Of a stretch of DNA of 64,000 nt, positions 15,341 through 24,113 are shown one piece after another. The notes beneath the pieces were generated by a model. That model was not told the DNA's origin. It saw nothing but the letters and a program-made list of their open reading frames with translations, and did not search any database. Where the stretch lies: assembly GCF_900091575.1 (NCBI RefSeq), contig NZ_FMCR01000006.1, forward strand, positions 310,001 to 374,000, read 5' to 3'. This stretch comes from Micromonospora saelicesensis. GTDB lineage: Bacteria; Actinomycetota; Actinomycetes; Mycobacteriales; Micromonosporaceae. The stretch's first letter is position 1. Each line of letters begins with the position of its first letter. The position numbers were made by a program, and so were the translations under genes.

Positions 15341-17182
15341 GTGCCCGAGGGAACGGACGATCCCGCGCTCTCCGCGACGGAGGAGCTGGCGCTGGCCCGG
15401 CTGGCACTCGACGAGGGCGACCTGCACCACGCCGCCGGCCACCTCGCCGGCGCGTTGGCACGGGCCCCCACCCTGCCGGAGGTGCACGAGACGCTGGCCC
15501 GGCTCGCCGCGACGAACGGCGGCGGCCTCGACCTCTTCCCGATCAACCACCACACCTTCGTCGGTGCGGTCGTCGCCCGGGCCCACCTCCTCGCCACCGC
15601 CGGGCGCCCCGCCGAAGGGCTGGAGCTGCTGGCCGCGGCGACGTCGTACGCGCCCGGCACCGAGTGGGCCGGCGTGCCCTGGGTCACCGCGCCCGAGCTG
15701 GCCGAACGACTGGACCCGGAGCACATCGCCCGCGTCCTCATGCAGGTCTGCGCCGCACTGCCCGACCCGGTGCCGCGGATCGGCCGGGCCCCGCTGACCC
15801 CGTACCTCACGCTCGCCCGCAACGCAGCCACCGTGCACCCCGAACACGGCCTGCTGCTGGGCGCGGCGTCCGCGCTGGCCCGGCGCCTCGGCGAGGTCGA
15901 GCTGGCGGTCCGGTGGGCCACCCGAGGGGTACGCGCACAGCCCTCGAAGATGGGCGAGGTGTGGCTCGGGTACGCGTACCGCAGCTCGGGCCGGACCCGC
16001 GACGGCCTCGCGGCCCTCGGTCGGGCCGTCGAGCTGGACCCCGACGACCTGGCGATCTACGCGGACATCGCCGGCACCCTGGCCGAGATCGGCCGGCTGG
16101 ACGAGGCGTTGGAGTGGACCGAGCGGGCGCTGGCGCGCGATCCGTCGTTCGACTGCGCGGTGCACACCGCCCACCGCCTGCGGCACCTGCGCGACGGTGA
16201 CCTCTCCCATCTGGTCGCGCTCGCCGACTTCGTGCGGGACCACCCGGACGACAGCCACGAGCACGGCGACCTGGCCCAGTGCTGCCGAGGTCGGCCCTGG
16301 CTCGGCCAACTCACCCCGGCCGGTGGGCCCCTTGTCGACGCGATGCGCCAGGCGGTGGCCGATGACGACAACGGTCTCGGCGGTGCCGTACGCCTACCCG
16401 CCGCCGCCCCGCCGAGCGCGGTCGGGACGGCGATCTCCACCGCCCCCGGGCTGAGGATCGAGGTCGTCGGCGCGCCGGAGCCCGACCCGCGCGAGCCCCG
16501 GCGGGAGTCCGCTCAGCGGTTGTGGCACTACGCGGACGCGGTCCCGACGCCCGCGCTGGCGGCACCCTCGGCGACGGCGGTCGAACGGATCGGACAGATC
16601 GCCCACCCGGCGTGGGCACACCCACCGGCGGCGTACGACGCGGCGGTGGGCCTGGCCGGCCTCGACCTGGGCGACCTGCTCGGTCTGCTGGTGCACCCGC
16701 CGGCGGCGCCGGCCAACGCGGTGGGTCGGCTGCTGGCGGCCCACGACCCGTCGGTGTGGGTCCGTGGAGTGCAGGTGTGGGCCTGTCTGGGGCTGCTGCA
16801 CCACCGCACCGACGAGCCGTGGGAGGGCTCGACCCGGCGCCGGGTGCTGCTCGATCTGATCTGGGGCGTCGAGGACTGGGTCACCGAGGCGGCGCTGTTC
16901 GCCCTGGTCACCGCCGCCTGGGTGGACCCGACGGTGCGGTCGGACGTGGCCCGGGTGGTGGCGGAGCGGCTGGCCGACGCGGCTGCCGTGGCGCGGAGCC
17001 GACCGGTCCCGATCGCCGCTTCGCTGGCTCACCTGGCACTCGCCGCCCCGCAGTTGGATCCGGCGACGGCGGCACTGGCCACCGAACTGCTGGCCACCCA
17101 CTCCCCCCGGCTTCCCCGCCCCCGCAATCCTCTGCGCCGTCTCTGGCAACGTCTGAGCCGGGGCGCGCCGCGCCGACCGTGA
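15341..17182 (+). CDS. Tetratricopeptide-repeat protein
   Basis: 613 residues, mostly helical. TPR-like units are clear at about 15-50, 70-100 and 170-270 (for example WLGYAYRSSGRTRDGLAALGRAVELDPDD, here abbreviated to its LDPDD end, and WTERALARDPSF). The C-terminal half is Ala/Pro-rich and then helical (HEAT-like), with no catalytic motif. No signal peptide. GTG 15341 follows GAGAGGACGAC. Probably a protein-interaction scaffold; the partner is unknown. Confidence 0.72.
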   Translation: MPEGTDDPALSATEELALARLALDEGDLHHAAGHLAGALARAPTLPEVHETLARLAATNGGGLDLFPINHHTFVGAVVARAHLLATAGRPAEGLELLAAATSYAPGTEWAGVPWVTAPELAERLDPEHIARVLMQVCAALPDPVPRIGRAPLTPYLTLARNAATVHPEHGLLLGAASALARRLGEVELAVRWATRGVRAQPSKMGEVWLGYAYRSSGRTRDGLAALGRAVELDPDDLAIYADIAGTLAEIGRLDEALEWTERALARDPSFDCAVHTAHRLRHLRDGDLSHLVALADFVRDHPDDSHEHGDLAQCCRGRPWLGQLTPAGGPLVDAMRQAVADDDNGLGGAVRLPAAAPPSAVGTAISTAPGLRIEVVGAPEPDPREPRRESAQRLWHYADAVPTPALAAPSATAVERIGQIAHPAWAHPPAAYDAAVGLAGLDLGDLLGLLVHPPAAPANAVGRLLAAHDPSVWVRGVQVWACLGLLHHRTDEPWEGSTRRRVLLDLIWGVEDWVTEAALFALVTAAWVDPTVRSDVARVVAERLADAAAVARSRPVPIAASLAHLALAAPQLDPATAALATELLATHSPRLPRPRNPLRRLWQRLSRGAPRRP

Positions 17183-17213
17183 CGGTCGACGCGGCGCGTG
17201 TCGCGCGGTTGGG

Positions 17214-18800
17214 TCAGGCGACCGGCGCCTTGCCGAGGGCGACCTCGGCGTCCTCCTCCGGGGTGGCCTGCGGCGGCGCCTCGTTCGCGGTGCGCAGCGG
17301 GATCTCCTTGATGAACCAGGCGAGCACCGGGATCACGATGGTGAACAGCACCGCCCAGAGGAAGACGTGCGAGATGGCGTCGGAGAGACCACCGAGCACC
17401 GCCTCGCGCGCCTGGGCGGGCAGCTCCTTGAGCTTCTCCAGGTCCATCCCGGCGCCGGCCTCGCCGCCACCGAAGGCCCGACCGCCCTCGGAGCTGGCCA
17501 GCCGGTTGGCGAAGATCGCGCCGAACAGCGAGATGCCGAACGAACCGCCGATCGACCGGAAGAAGGTGGCCGCGCCACTGGCCGCGCCGAGGTCCTTCTG
17601 CTCCACGCTGTTCTGCGCGATCAGCATCGACGTCTGCATGAGGAAGCCCATGCCGACGCCGAGCACGATCATGTAGAGCGAGGACATCAGCTTGCTGGTG
17701 TCGGTGTCGAGCATGGACAGCAGCGCCATGCCCGCGGTCATCACCACACCACCGATGATCGGGTACGCCCGGTACCTGCCGTTGCGGGTGATCGCCCGGC
17801 CGATGACCAGCGAGACGACCAGCATGCCGAACATCAGCGGCAGTAGCAGCAGACCGCTGTTGGTGGCCGACGCCCCCTGCACGGTCTGCTGGTAGAGCGG
17901 CAGGAAGTTCATCGCGCCGAACATCGCGAAGCCGAGCAGGAAGCCGATCACCGAGATCAGCGCGAAGTTGCGGTTGGCGAAGAGCGCCAGCGGCAGGATC
18001 GGCTCCTGGACCCGGCGTTCCACCAGGCCGAACGCCACCAACGCGACGACGGCCAGCACGGCCAGGCCGAGGATCTGCGGCGACGTCCAGTCGTACTCGT
18101 TGCCGCCCCAGGTGGTGATGAGCACGATCGCGGTGATGCCGACCGAGAGCAGCCCGGCCCCGAGCCAGTCGATCCGGTGCTCGGTGCGGTACTTCGGCAG
18201 GTGCATGGTGGTGATCAGCACGAGCAGCGCGATTCCGCCCAGCGGCAGGTTCACGTAGAACGCCCAGCGCCAGGAGAGGTGGTCGGTGATGAATCCACCG
18301 GCCAGCGGGCCGGCGACCATGGCGATGGCCATGATGCCGGCGATCATGCCCTGGTAGCGCCCGCGCTCGCGGGGCGGGACCAGGTCACCGATGATCGCCA
18401 TCACGCCGACCATGAGGCCGCCGGCGCCGAGGCCCTGCACGGCCCGGAAGGCGATGAGCTGGACCATGCCGTCCTCCGGACCGCCGAGCATCCCGGAGCC
18501 GGCCATGCCACAGAGGGCGGAGCCGACCAGGAAGACGACGACCGAGGTGAGGAAGACCGACTTGCGGCCGTAGAGGTCACCGAGCTTGCCCCAGATCGGG
18601 GTGGAGACGGTGGTGCCCAGGACGTACGCGGTAACCACCCAGGTGAAGTGGTTGAGCCCGCCGAACTCGCCGACGATCCGCGGTAACGCGGTGCTGACGA
18701 TCATATTGTCGAGCATCGCGAGCATCATCGCGATCATCAGCCCGAACAGCACGACCCGGATGTTGTTGGGTCGCGTGCCGGCCTGGGTTGCCTGAGTCAT
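17214..18800 (-). CDS. MFS multidrug exporter, DHA2 (EmrB/QacA) family
   Basis: Proton-driven efflux of drugs or other hydrophobic compounds across the cytoplasmic membrane. 528 residues, consistent with 14 transmembrane segments. Motif A is GKLGDLYGRKSVFL after the second helix, and motif C-like GPLAGGFITDHLSWRWAFYV marks helix 5 and the following loop. ATG 18800 has GGGGGAG seven bases upstream. Divergent from a TetR regulator with a good operator between them, the standard arrangement for an inducible pump. Confidence 0.92.
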   Translation of the reverse strand: MTQATQAGTRPNNIRVVLFGLMIAMMLAMLDNMIVSTALPRIVGEFGGLNHFTWVVTAYVLGTTVSTPIWGKLGDLYGRKSVFLTSVVVFLVGSALCGMAGSGMLGGPEDGMVQLIAFRAVQGLGAGGLMVGVMAIIGDLVPPRERGRYQGMIAGIMAIAMVAGPLAGGFITDHLSWRWAFYVNLPLGGIALLVLITTMHLPKYRTEHRIDWLGAGLLSVGITAIVLITTWGGNEYDWTSPQILGLAVLAVVALVAFGLVERRVQEPILPLALFANRNFALISVIGFLLGFAMFGAMNFLPLYQQTVQGASATNSGLLLLPLMFGMLVVSLVIGRAITRNGRYRAYPIIGGVVMTAGMALLSMLDTDTSKLMSSLYMIVLGVGMGFLMQTSMLIAQNSVEQKDLGAASGAATFFRSIGGSFGISLFGAIFANRLASSEGGRAFGGGEAGAGMDLEKLKELPAQAREAVLGGLSDAISHVFLWAVLFTIVIPVLAWFIKEIPLRTANEAPPQATPEEDAEVALGKAPVA

Positions 18801-18841
18801 GGGTAAGCTCCCCCCGAAGATTGCCGTACTTACTTGCCGCC

Positions 18842-18863
18842 CGGCTAGTCACCTTACTAGCCG
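18842..18863. promoter_or_regulatory. TetR-type operator between the MFS exporter and its regulator
   Basis: CGGCTAGT-CACCTT-ACTAGCCG is a perfect 8-bp inverted repeat with a 6-bp spacer. It is flanked by a looser outer repeat (CTTAC on the left, GTAAG on the right). Size and symmetry suit a TetR dimer, and the position could repress both divergent genes. Confidence 0.7.
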
Positions 18864-18911
18864 CACGGTAAGTTGGGTACGAGTAACGGTCAAGCCATTT
18901 GGAGGGCGTGC

Positions 18912-19490
18912 GTGAGCGAGAGCACAGGCGGCGGAACGCGGGAACGGATCAAGGCCGTCGCGCTCGAACTCTTCACCGAGCAGGGGTACGAGAAGACCTC
19001 GCTCCGGGAAATCGCCGAGCGCCTCAACGTCACCAAGGCCGCGCTCTACTACCACTTCAAGAGCAAGGACGACATCGTCGCCAGCTTCGTCGAGGACCGG
19101 CTGGAGGGGATGGACGCACTGATCGCCTGGGCCGCCACCCAGCCCGCCACCCTGGCCACCAGGCGCGAGCTGATCTCCCGGTACGCCGACACGATGTTCG
19201 ACGGCACTCAGCCGTCGGTGATGCGCTTCTTCGAGCAGAACCAGACCGCGCTCAAGAGCCTCTCCTCCGGGCAGAAGATGCGCGGTCGGATGTTGGAGCT
19301 GGCCGACGCGCTCTGCCGGGGCGACAACTCGCCGGCCGCCCAACTGCGCGCCGCGCTGTCAATCTTTGCGGTGCACACCAGCTGGTTCGCGGTCCGCGCG
19401 CCGCACATCAGCGACGACGAACGCCGCAAGCTCGCCCTGGAGGTGGCCGACGAACTGCTGGCCGCCATCGGCACGCAGCCCAACGCCTGA
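18912..19490 (+). CDS. TetR-family transcriptional regulator
   Basis: 192 residues. The N-terminal HTH is canonical: GTRERIKAVALELFTEQGYE, TSLREIAERLNVTKAALYYHF, KSKDDIV. The C-terminal ligand domain has no assignable specificity. GTG 18912 is preceded by GGAGG six bases upstream. Probable repressor of the divergent DHA2 exporter and of itself through the palindrome at 18842-18863. Confidence 0.92.
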   Translation: MSESTGGGTRERIKAVALELFTEQGYEKTSLREIAERLNVTKAALYYHFKSKDDIVASFVEDRLEGMDALIAWAATQPATLATRRELISRYADTMFDGTQPSVMRFFEQNQTALKSLSSGQKMRGRMLELADALCRGDNSPAAQLRAALSIFAVHTSWFAVRAPHISDDERRKLALEVADELLAAIGTQPNA

Positions 19491-19531
19491 CCGGGCGTGA
19501 TCGTGCCCGTCCGGGTTCGTCGGTCGCCGGC

Positions 19532-20041
19532 TCAGCCGCGCGTCAGCTCCATCCGAAGGCCGAGCAGGTCCACACCCGGCAGCGGTGACCAGTCCTTCTC
19601 CGGGGAACGGACGAAGCCGCGCCGCGAGTAGAGCCGGTGCGCCGGATCGGCCATCCCGGCCCGTACGCAGATCACCATCGCCGTGCAACCCAACCCGGTC
19701 GCACGGTCGACACACGCCTCGACAAGCGCGGCACCCACACCCCGCCCCTGAGCGCCCGGGTCGACAGCGAGCATCCGGAACTCCGCCTCGCCCGGCCCGG
19801 CCAACTCGGCGAACGGGGTGCCCGGCAGCACGAACGTGACCGACCCGAGCACCGCCCCGGTCACCTCGTCGACAGCGACCAGCACCTCGCCACTGGCGGC
19901 TCGAGTCGACACGTCGGCCAGCACCTCGCCGTACCCGTGCTCGCCCTTGAGCTGGCCGTCCGCCTCGTACGCGGCCACGGTCAGCCGGGCCACCGCCGGG
20001 AAGTCGGCCGACTCGGCCGGACGGACCCGCAACCCGGTCAA
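19532..20041 (-). CDS. GNAT family N-acetyltransferase
   Basis: 169 residues with the acetyl-CoA motif FRMLAVDPGAQGRGVGAALV and the following helix. The C-terminal LYSRRGFVRSPEKDW is typical of small-molecule or protein acetyltransferases. It starts at TTG 20041, overlapping the biotin-carrier stop (TTGA), so the two genes are coupled. Substrate unknown. Confidence 0.85.
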   Translation of the reverse strand: MTGLRVRPAESADFPAVARLTVAAYEADGQLKGEHGYGEVLADVSTRAASGEVLVAVDEVTGAVLGSVTFVLPGTPFAELAGPGEAEFRMLAVDPGAQGRGVGAALVEACVDRATGLGCTAMVICVRAGMADPAHRLYSRRGFVRSPEKDWSPLPGVDLLGLRMELTRG

Positions 20042-20253
20042 GCGATCACGGCGATCAGGTCACCGTCCTGCACGACGTCGCCCTCGTTGACGACGAGCTG
20101 CTGGAGCACACCATCGGACTCGGCGACGACCGGGATCTCCATCTTCATCGACTCGAGGATCACCAGGGTGTCACCCTCGGTCACCGTGTCACCCGCAGTG
20201 GCGACGACCTTCCAGACGTTGGCCACCATCTCGGCGCGGATCTCCTCGGCCAT
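20038..20253 (-). CDS. Free-standing biotinyl/lipoyl carrier protein, TB7.3-like
   Basis: A 71-residue single biotin-attachment domain with the site VILESMKMEIPV (Lys37). It lacks the carboxylase parts of a full BCCP. It resembles M. tuberculosis TB7.3 (Rv3221c), which sits in the same neighbourhood of rshA and sigH there. The partner carboxylase is not in this window. ATG 20251-20253 has GGGAGGG seven bases upstream. Confidence 0.9.
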   Translation of the reverse strand: MAEEIRAEMVANVWKVVATAGDTVTEGDTLVILESMKMEIPVVAESDGVLQQLVVNEGDVVQDGDLIAVIA

Positions 20254-20480
20254 GTCCAGGCCCTCCCTCTTCGCGACGTGCCTGCCGATGTATCCAATCA
20301 TGCGTCGACCGGCGATGGGCGGGCAGCGGCACAGCCGGGATGACAGGCCCGCCCTGGGGAAGGCGGCGGGTGTCGACCGCACTACCATCAGCGGGTCGGA
20401 CCCGACGCCGGACCGCCGGTGGCCGCATCCGCGCCGAGGTCGTGCGCAGGACGGATCCGACCCATCACGAGGAGGTCAGC

Positions 20481-20555
20481 ATGGCGAAGAAGTCCCGGAA
20501 GAAGAAGGCTCGTAAGAAGAACGCCGCGAACCACGGCAAGCGTCCCAACTCCTGA
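20481..20555 (+). CDS. 50S ribosomal protein bL37
   Basis: A 24-residue, very basic peptide (MAKKSRKKKARKK, then NAANHGKRPNS). I recognise the ANHGKRPN tail from the small actinobacterial ribosomal protein bL37 described in mycobacterial 50S structures, whose gene also lies near sigH. ATG 20481 is preceded by GAGGAGGTCAGC, a near-ideal ribosome site. Confidence 0.88.
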   Translation: MAKKSRKKKARKKNAANHGKRPNS

Positions 20556-20562
20556 ACGGGTC

Positions 20563-20652
20563 GACGGGCCGGTTGCCCGTCGCCGCTCAGCTCGACCCGG
20601 CCGAGGCCGGGTACACCGGTGGCCCGGGTCGACATCGACCCGGGCCACCGGT
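20563..20652. terminator. Double hairpin terminator between bL37 and the anti-sigma gene
   Basis: First hairpin: GACGGGC-CGGTT-GCCCGTC (20563-20581), eight bases after the bL37 stop. Second: a perfect 18-bp stem (ACCGGTGGCCCGGGTCGA, 20615-20632, and its complement 20635-20652) with a CA loop. The second can serve both converging transcripts. Confidence 0.75.
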
Positions 20653-20694
20653 CTTGCCAGCTCGTGCCGACGCTCGGTCGGCCAGCTCAGACGA

Positions 20695-20982
20695 TCAGTC
20701 GGCCAGCTCACGGGAGTCGCTGGTCTCGAAGACCACCAGCTCGGTGAGCTTGACCCGCAGCCGCTCACGCAGCTGATCCGGCGCGGTCTCGTTGCCACAG
20801 CAACGCGCCACCAACGCCCGCACCTCCTGCTCCAGCCCGTACTCGCGCAGGCAGGGCCCGCACTCGTCCAGGTGGTGCCGGATCAGCGAGCGGCGTTCGT
20901 CGGCGCACTCCAGATCCAGGTAGAGATACACCTCCGCGAGCACTTCGCGGCAGTCCGTCTCGTGCGGCTCCCCACAGCTCAC
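20695..20982 (-). CDS. Zinc anti-sigma factor for SigH/SigR (RshA/RsrA-like)
   Basis: A 95-residue redox-sensing anti-sigma factor. The ZAS motif HHLDECGPC gives His37, Cys41 and Cys44, with Cys11 upstream as a further ligand candidate. Disulfide formation on oxidation would release the sigma factor. GTG 20980-20982 has GGAGG six bases upstream and starts one base after the sigma-factor stop. An extra Cys-Cys pair near residue 70 is unusual. Confidence 0.9.
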   Translation of the reverse strand: MSCGEPHETDCREVLAEVYLYLDLECADERRSLIRHHLDECGPCLREYGLEQEVRALVARCCGNETAPDQLRERLRVKLTELVVFETSDSRELAD

Positions 20983-20983
20983 G

Positions 20984-21808
20984 TCACACCTCCCGGCCGG
21001 CAGCGGCGGTCGAGCCCTTCGCGGAGCGGGCCGCACTGAAGCCCCGCTCCCCCGCGTAACGCTCGAGCAGCTTGCGCAGATTACGACGGCCCCGGTGCAG
21101 ACGCGACATCACGGTGCCGATCGGCGTGCCCATGATGTCCGCGACCTCCTTGTAGGAGAAGCCCTCGACATCGGTGAGGTAGACGGCCAGGCGGAACTCC
21201 TCCGGCAACTGCTGGAGGGCCTCCTTGACGTCACTGTCCGGCAGCCGGTCCAGTGCCTCCGTCTCGGCCGAGCGCAAACCGCTTGAGGTGTGCGACTCGG
21301 CCTCGGCGAGCTGCCAGTCGGTGATCTCCTCGGTGGGCGCCTGGATCGGCTGGCGCTGCCGCTTGCGGTAGGAGTTGATGTAGGTGTTGGTCAGAATCCG
21401 GTAGAGCCAGGCCTTGAGGTTCGTGCCCTGCTCAAACTGGTGGAAGGCCGCGTACGCCTTCAGGTACGTCTCCTGGACCAGGTCCTCGGCATCCGCCGGG
21501 TTGCGTGTCATCCGCAGCCCAGCAGCGTAGAGCTGATCGACGAATGGCATCGCGTCCCGCTCGAATCGGGCCCTGCGCTCGTCCGTCTTCTCGGTGGTCA
21601 ACCGCACATCCCCTCGCGTCGGATGCTTTCCCGCCGAGGATACGCGCACGGACCTGCCCGCAGATTCACTTCCGGCCGGTGTGCCCGTGCTCACCGCACC
21701 CACCCCGCCCGGTCCCGCCGTCGCGGGCCACTCCGGGGCATCCAGCAGCCGCTTCAGCTGCCGGGCGTCCCGCTCGTCCCGTTCCAGGCTTCGTGTCTCG
21801 GTTGGCAC
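20984..21808 (-). CDS. sigH: Redox-responsive ECF sigma factor SigH/SigR, with N-terminal extension
   Basis: 274 codons from GTG 21808. Sigma region 2 (RMTRNPADAEDLVQETYLKAYAAF) and region 4 (FRLAVYLTDVEGFSYKEVADI, then TPIGTVMSRLHRGRRNLRKLL) are complete. Residues 1-69 form a polar extension of low similarity. A second start, TTG 21601, has GAGGGG eight bases upstream and gives the usual 205-residue protein. This mirrors Streptomyces sigR, where the upstream autoregulated promoter makes an unstable long isoform. The anti-sigma gene follows after one base. Confidence 0.92.
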   Translation of the reverse strand: MPTETRSLERDERDARQLKRLLDAPEWPATAGPGGVGAVSTGTPAGSESAGRSVRVSSAGKHPTRGDVRLTTEKTDERRARFERDAMPFVDQLYAAGLRMTRNPADAEDLVQETYLKAYAAFHQFEQGTNLKAWLYRILTNTYINSYRKRQRQPIQAPTEEITDWQLAEAESHTSSGLRSAETEALDRLPDSDVKEALQQLPEEFRLAVYLTDVEGFSYKEVADIMGTPIGTVMSRLHRGRRNLRKLLERYAGERGFSAARSAKGSTAAAGREV

Positions 21809-21845
21809 CGGTCACCCCCTCACAGAAAAGTCGTCCGGGGGTAGT

Positions 21846-21872
21846 AACGCGAGATGACCACTGGGGCATTCC
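21846..21872 (-). promoter_or_regulatory. SigH/SigR-type promoter of sigH
   Basis: On the minus strand: GGAAT (21872-21868), 18 bases, CGTT (21849-21846). This matches the SigR/SigH consensus (GGAAT about 18 bases before GTT). Transcription would start near 21838, about 30 bases before the long-isoform GTG, whose ribosome site GAGGGGG is included. Confidence 0.78.
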
Positions 21873-22041
21873 GGCCGGCCCTCCCCGTTCCTGGTCCCGG
21901 CCCCGACGGCGGCCGGCGCTGGGACCAGGAAGGGCCTGGGAGGACTGGTGTCACCGGCCCTGCTCGGGCCGGCGGCACCATCGGATGCAACGACCCGTGC
22001 CCGCGCCGGAAACGGTCGCCCCGGCGCGCCGCCGCGACGGG

Positions 22042-22659
22042 TCAGTTGGCCGCCCAGCCCTGGGCGGCCAACCAGTCGCGCACGGCGGCGGCGGTGCCGG
22101 CCGGATCCCGGCGCAGGTCGTGCGTCTCACCGGGACGACTCACCACCTGCACGGCCGGTCCCGGCTCCGGCGTCCCGAACGGATCCCGGTCGCCGTTCAC
22201 GACCAACGTCGGCAGGCCGGTGCCCAGTTCAGCGGCGCGCGAGCGTTCCGGCCGGCCGGGCGGGTGCAGTGGAAAGGCCAACGCGACCACGCCCACCGCG
22301 CCCACCGCTCGGGCCGTCCGACAGGCCACCCGTGCGCCGCTGGAACGCCCACCGACCACCACCGTCGGCACGTCGGCGTGCCGGTCACGCAGCTCGGCGA
22401 GCACCGCCGTCCAGGCCTCGTCGAGGTGACCTGCCGGTGCCGGCGCACGTCGACCGGCGACCCGGTAGGGCTGCGTCACCCGGACCACCGCCAGGCCAGC
22501 CGCCACCGACGCGTCCCGGACCGCGAGCAGGTCGGGCGCGTCGACGCTGCCGCCCGCGCCGTGCCCGAGGACGAGCAGGGCGGTGGCCGGGCGGACCGGC
22601 AGGTCGGTGTCGATCCACGCCGGACCGCGCGGGGTGTCGATCTCGTTGCTGGCTGGCAC
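22042..22659 (-). CDS. Alpha/beta hydrolase, KANSL3/TEX30-like
   Basis: 205 residues. LVLGHGAGGSVDAPDL is the oxyanion-hole strand, GGRSSGARVACR the nucleophile elbow (Ser in GRSSG), DRDPFG the acid and GETHDL the catalytic His. The compact size and LGHGAGG match the KANSL3/TEX30 bacterial group, whose substrates are unknown. GTG 22659 has AGGT four bases upstream. Confidence 0.8.
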   Translation of the reverse strand: MPASNEIDTPRGPAWIDTDLPVRPATALLVLGHGAGGSVDAPDLLAVRDASVAAGLAVVRVTQPYRVAGRRAPAPAGHLDEAWTAVLAELRDRHADVPTVVVGGRSSGARVACRTARAVGAVGVVALAFPLHPPGRPERSRAAELGTGLPTLVVNGDRDPFGTPEPGPAVQVVSRPGETHDLRRDPAGTAAAVRDWLAAQGWAAN

Positions 22660-22710
22660 CGACCTATTCTGCGCCGCCGGACGGACGTCGGGTGCGAACC
22701 GGGCCGCCGA

Positions 22711-23103
22711 TCAGCTCAGCGGGACCAGGGCGAGCAGGCGATCGCGCACCGGCGGGCCTGCGTCGTCGATGGCGTCCGGATCGGGTTCGACCTCGCCGCG
22801 CCAGGCGACCAGCATCGCCCGGCGTTCCCGCGGCGTGGTGCCGCCCCACACGCCGTGGCAGTCACCGACGTCGAGGGCCCAGGCCAGGCAGGACCCCTGC
22901 ACGTCACAACTGCGACACAGCGCGACGGCGGCGTCCGCCGGCTCGTTCGGTGCCGGAAAGAATGTCTCCGGATCGACGCTCTGGCAGGTTCCTCTGGTGC
23001 GCCAAGCGTCGTCCTGTCGCCGTTCTCGCACGGCCCGCAGCAGTCGCGGATCTCGCCGCGCCGCTGCCACCTCGTGCGGGCGCGGCATACGTGCCCGTGT
23101 CAT
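22711..23103 (-). CDS. WhiB-family transcription factor, subgroup not assigned
   Basis: 130 residues. Cluster ligands are Cys40, Cys63, Cys66 and Cys72 (ALCRSCDVQGSC), with the turn GVWGGTTPRERR. It has a 39-residue basic N-terminal extension and an acidic C-terminal tail. It lacks the MDWRH start of WhiB1 and the AT-hook of WhiB7. ATG 23101-23103 has GGAGG seven bases upstream. The 196 bp before it hold no gene. Confidence 0.88.
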   Translation of the reverse strand: MTRARMPRPHEVAAARRDPRLLRAVRERRQDDAWRTRGTCQSVDPETFFPAPNEPADAAVALCRSCDVQGSCLAWALDVGDCHGVWGGTTPRERRAMLVAWRGEVEPDPDAIDDAGPPVRDRLLALVPLS

Positions 23104-23299
23104 CCACCCACCTCCCCCGTGGGACCGGCAAAAGCTGTGGACGTCGTCCGCCCCGTGCGGACCGACAGCCACTACCGGCGCTGTGTTCTATCGCACTTCA
23201 CAACACCGGGACAAGGGTCTGCCGGGAACATGACTGAACAGTCAGGAGACGAATCACGCGGAACCCTGGCAAATCGGCGACCGACGATGCACGGCGGCG

Positions 23300-24010
23300 T
23301 CAGAACAGGGTCAGCTCCTGCGGTGACACCGTCGGCGCCACCGCCACCCGCGCGGTCAGCTGTGGCCCGTCGTTACGAACGTCTCCCACCGCCGCACCCA
23401 CCGGGCGGATCTCCAACCCCGCCAACTGCTCCGTCGACGCCGGAGTGAGCAGCCGCTCCGGCTCGTCGGTCGGTGCGAGCCACGACGACCACCGCTCAGG
23501 GGGCAGCAGCACCGGCATCCGGTCGTGCACCTCGGCCAGGTCGCCGAGCGCCGCGGTGGTCAGCACGCTGAAGGTGAGCCGGGTCTCGGCGTCGGACTCC
23601 CAGACCGACCAGATGCCGGCCAGCGCGAGCACCGAGCCGTCCCGGGGGGTCATGAAGTACGCCTGTCGCCCACCGTCGGGCAACCGGACCCACTCGTACC
23701 AGCCGTCGGCCGGGACCAGGCAACGGCGACGGGAGAAGGAGCCGGCGTACGCCCGGCTGGTGGCCACCGTCTCCGCCCGCGCGTTGATCATCCGGGCGGC
23801 CCCCGAGGCGGACCGGGACCAGTGCGGCAGCAGACCCCAGCGGCCGACACAGAGGCTGCGGTGCCCCTCCGGGCTGACCCGGACCAGCGGCACCGGGTCG
23901 GTCGGTGCGACGTTGTGGTCCGCCCGGACCAGGCCGTCGGAGTCGTCGGACGACTCGAACAGCGCGCTCAGCTCGCCGGAGCTCCGGGTCGTCGCGTACC
24001 TGCCGCACAT
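23300..24010 (-). CDS. SRAP-family protein (YedK/HMCES), abasic-site protector
   Basis: 236 residues starting MCGRYA. Cys2, exposed after Met removal, forms the thiazolidine crosslink with abasic sites in single-stranded DNA. Conserved Asn (MINARAET), the CLVPADGWYEW segment and EVHDRMPVLL (active-site His) are all present. ATG 24008-24010 has no evident ribosome site; a leaderless message is possible. Divergent from aroA, as I recall for Rv3226c/Rv3227. Confidence 0.93.
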   Translation of the reverse strand: MCGRYATTRSSGELSALFESSDDSDGLVRADHNVAPTDPVPLVRVSPEGHRSLCVGRWGLLPHWSRSASGAARMINARAETVATSRAYAGSFSRRRCLVPADGWYEWVRLPDGGRQAYFMTPRDGSVLALAGIWSVWESDAETRLTFSVLTTAALGDLAEVHDRMPVLLPPERWSSWLAPTDEPERLLTPASTEQLAGLEIRPVGAAVGDVRNDGPQLTARVAVAPTVSPQELTLF

Positions 24011-24113
24011 GGGGCACACGCTAACGCGTCGGAGGCCCCGTCGGCTGTCCCGCCAACCGGGAGTACGAACGCCGGGCGCCGCCGCCCGCCCACCGACACG
24101 GCAGAATGTAACC

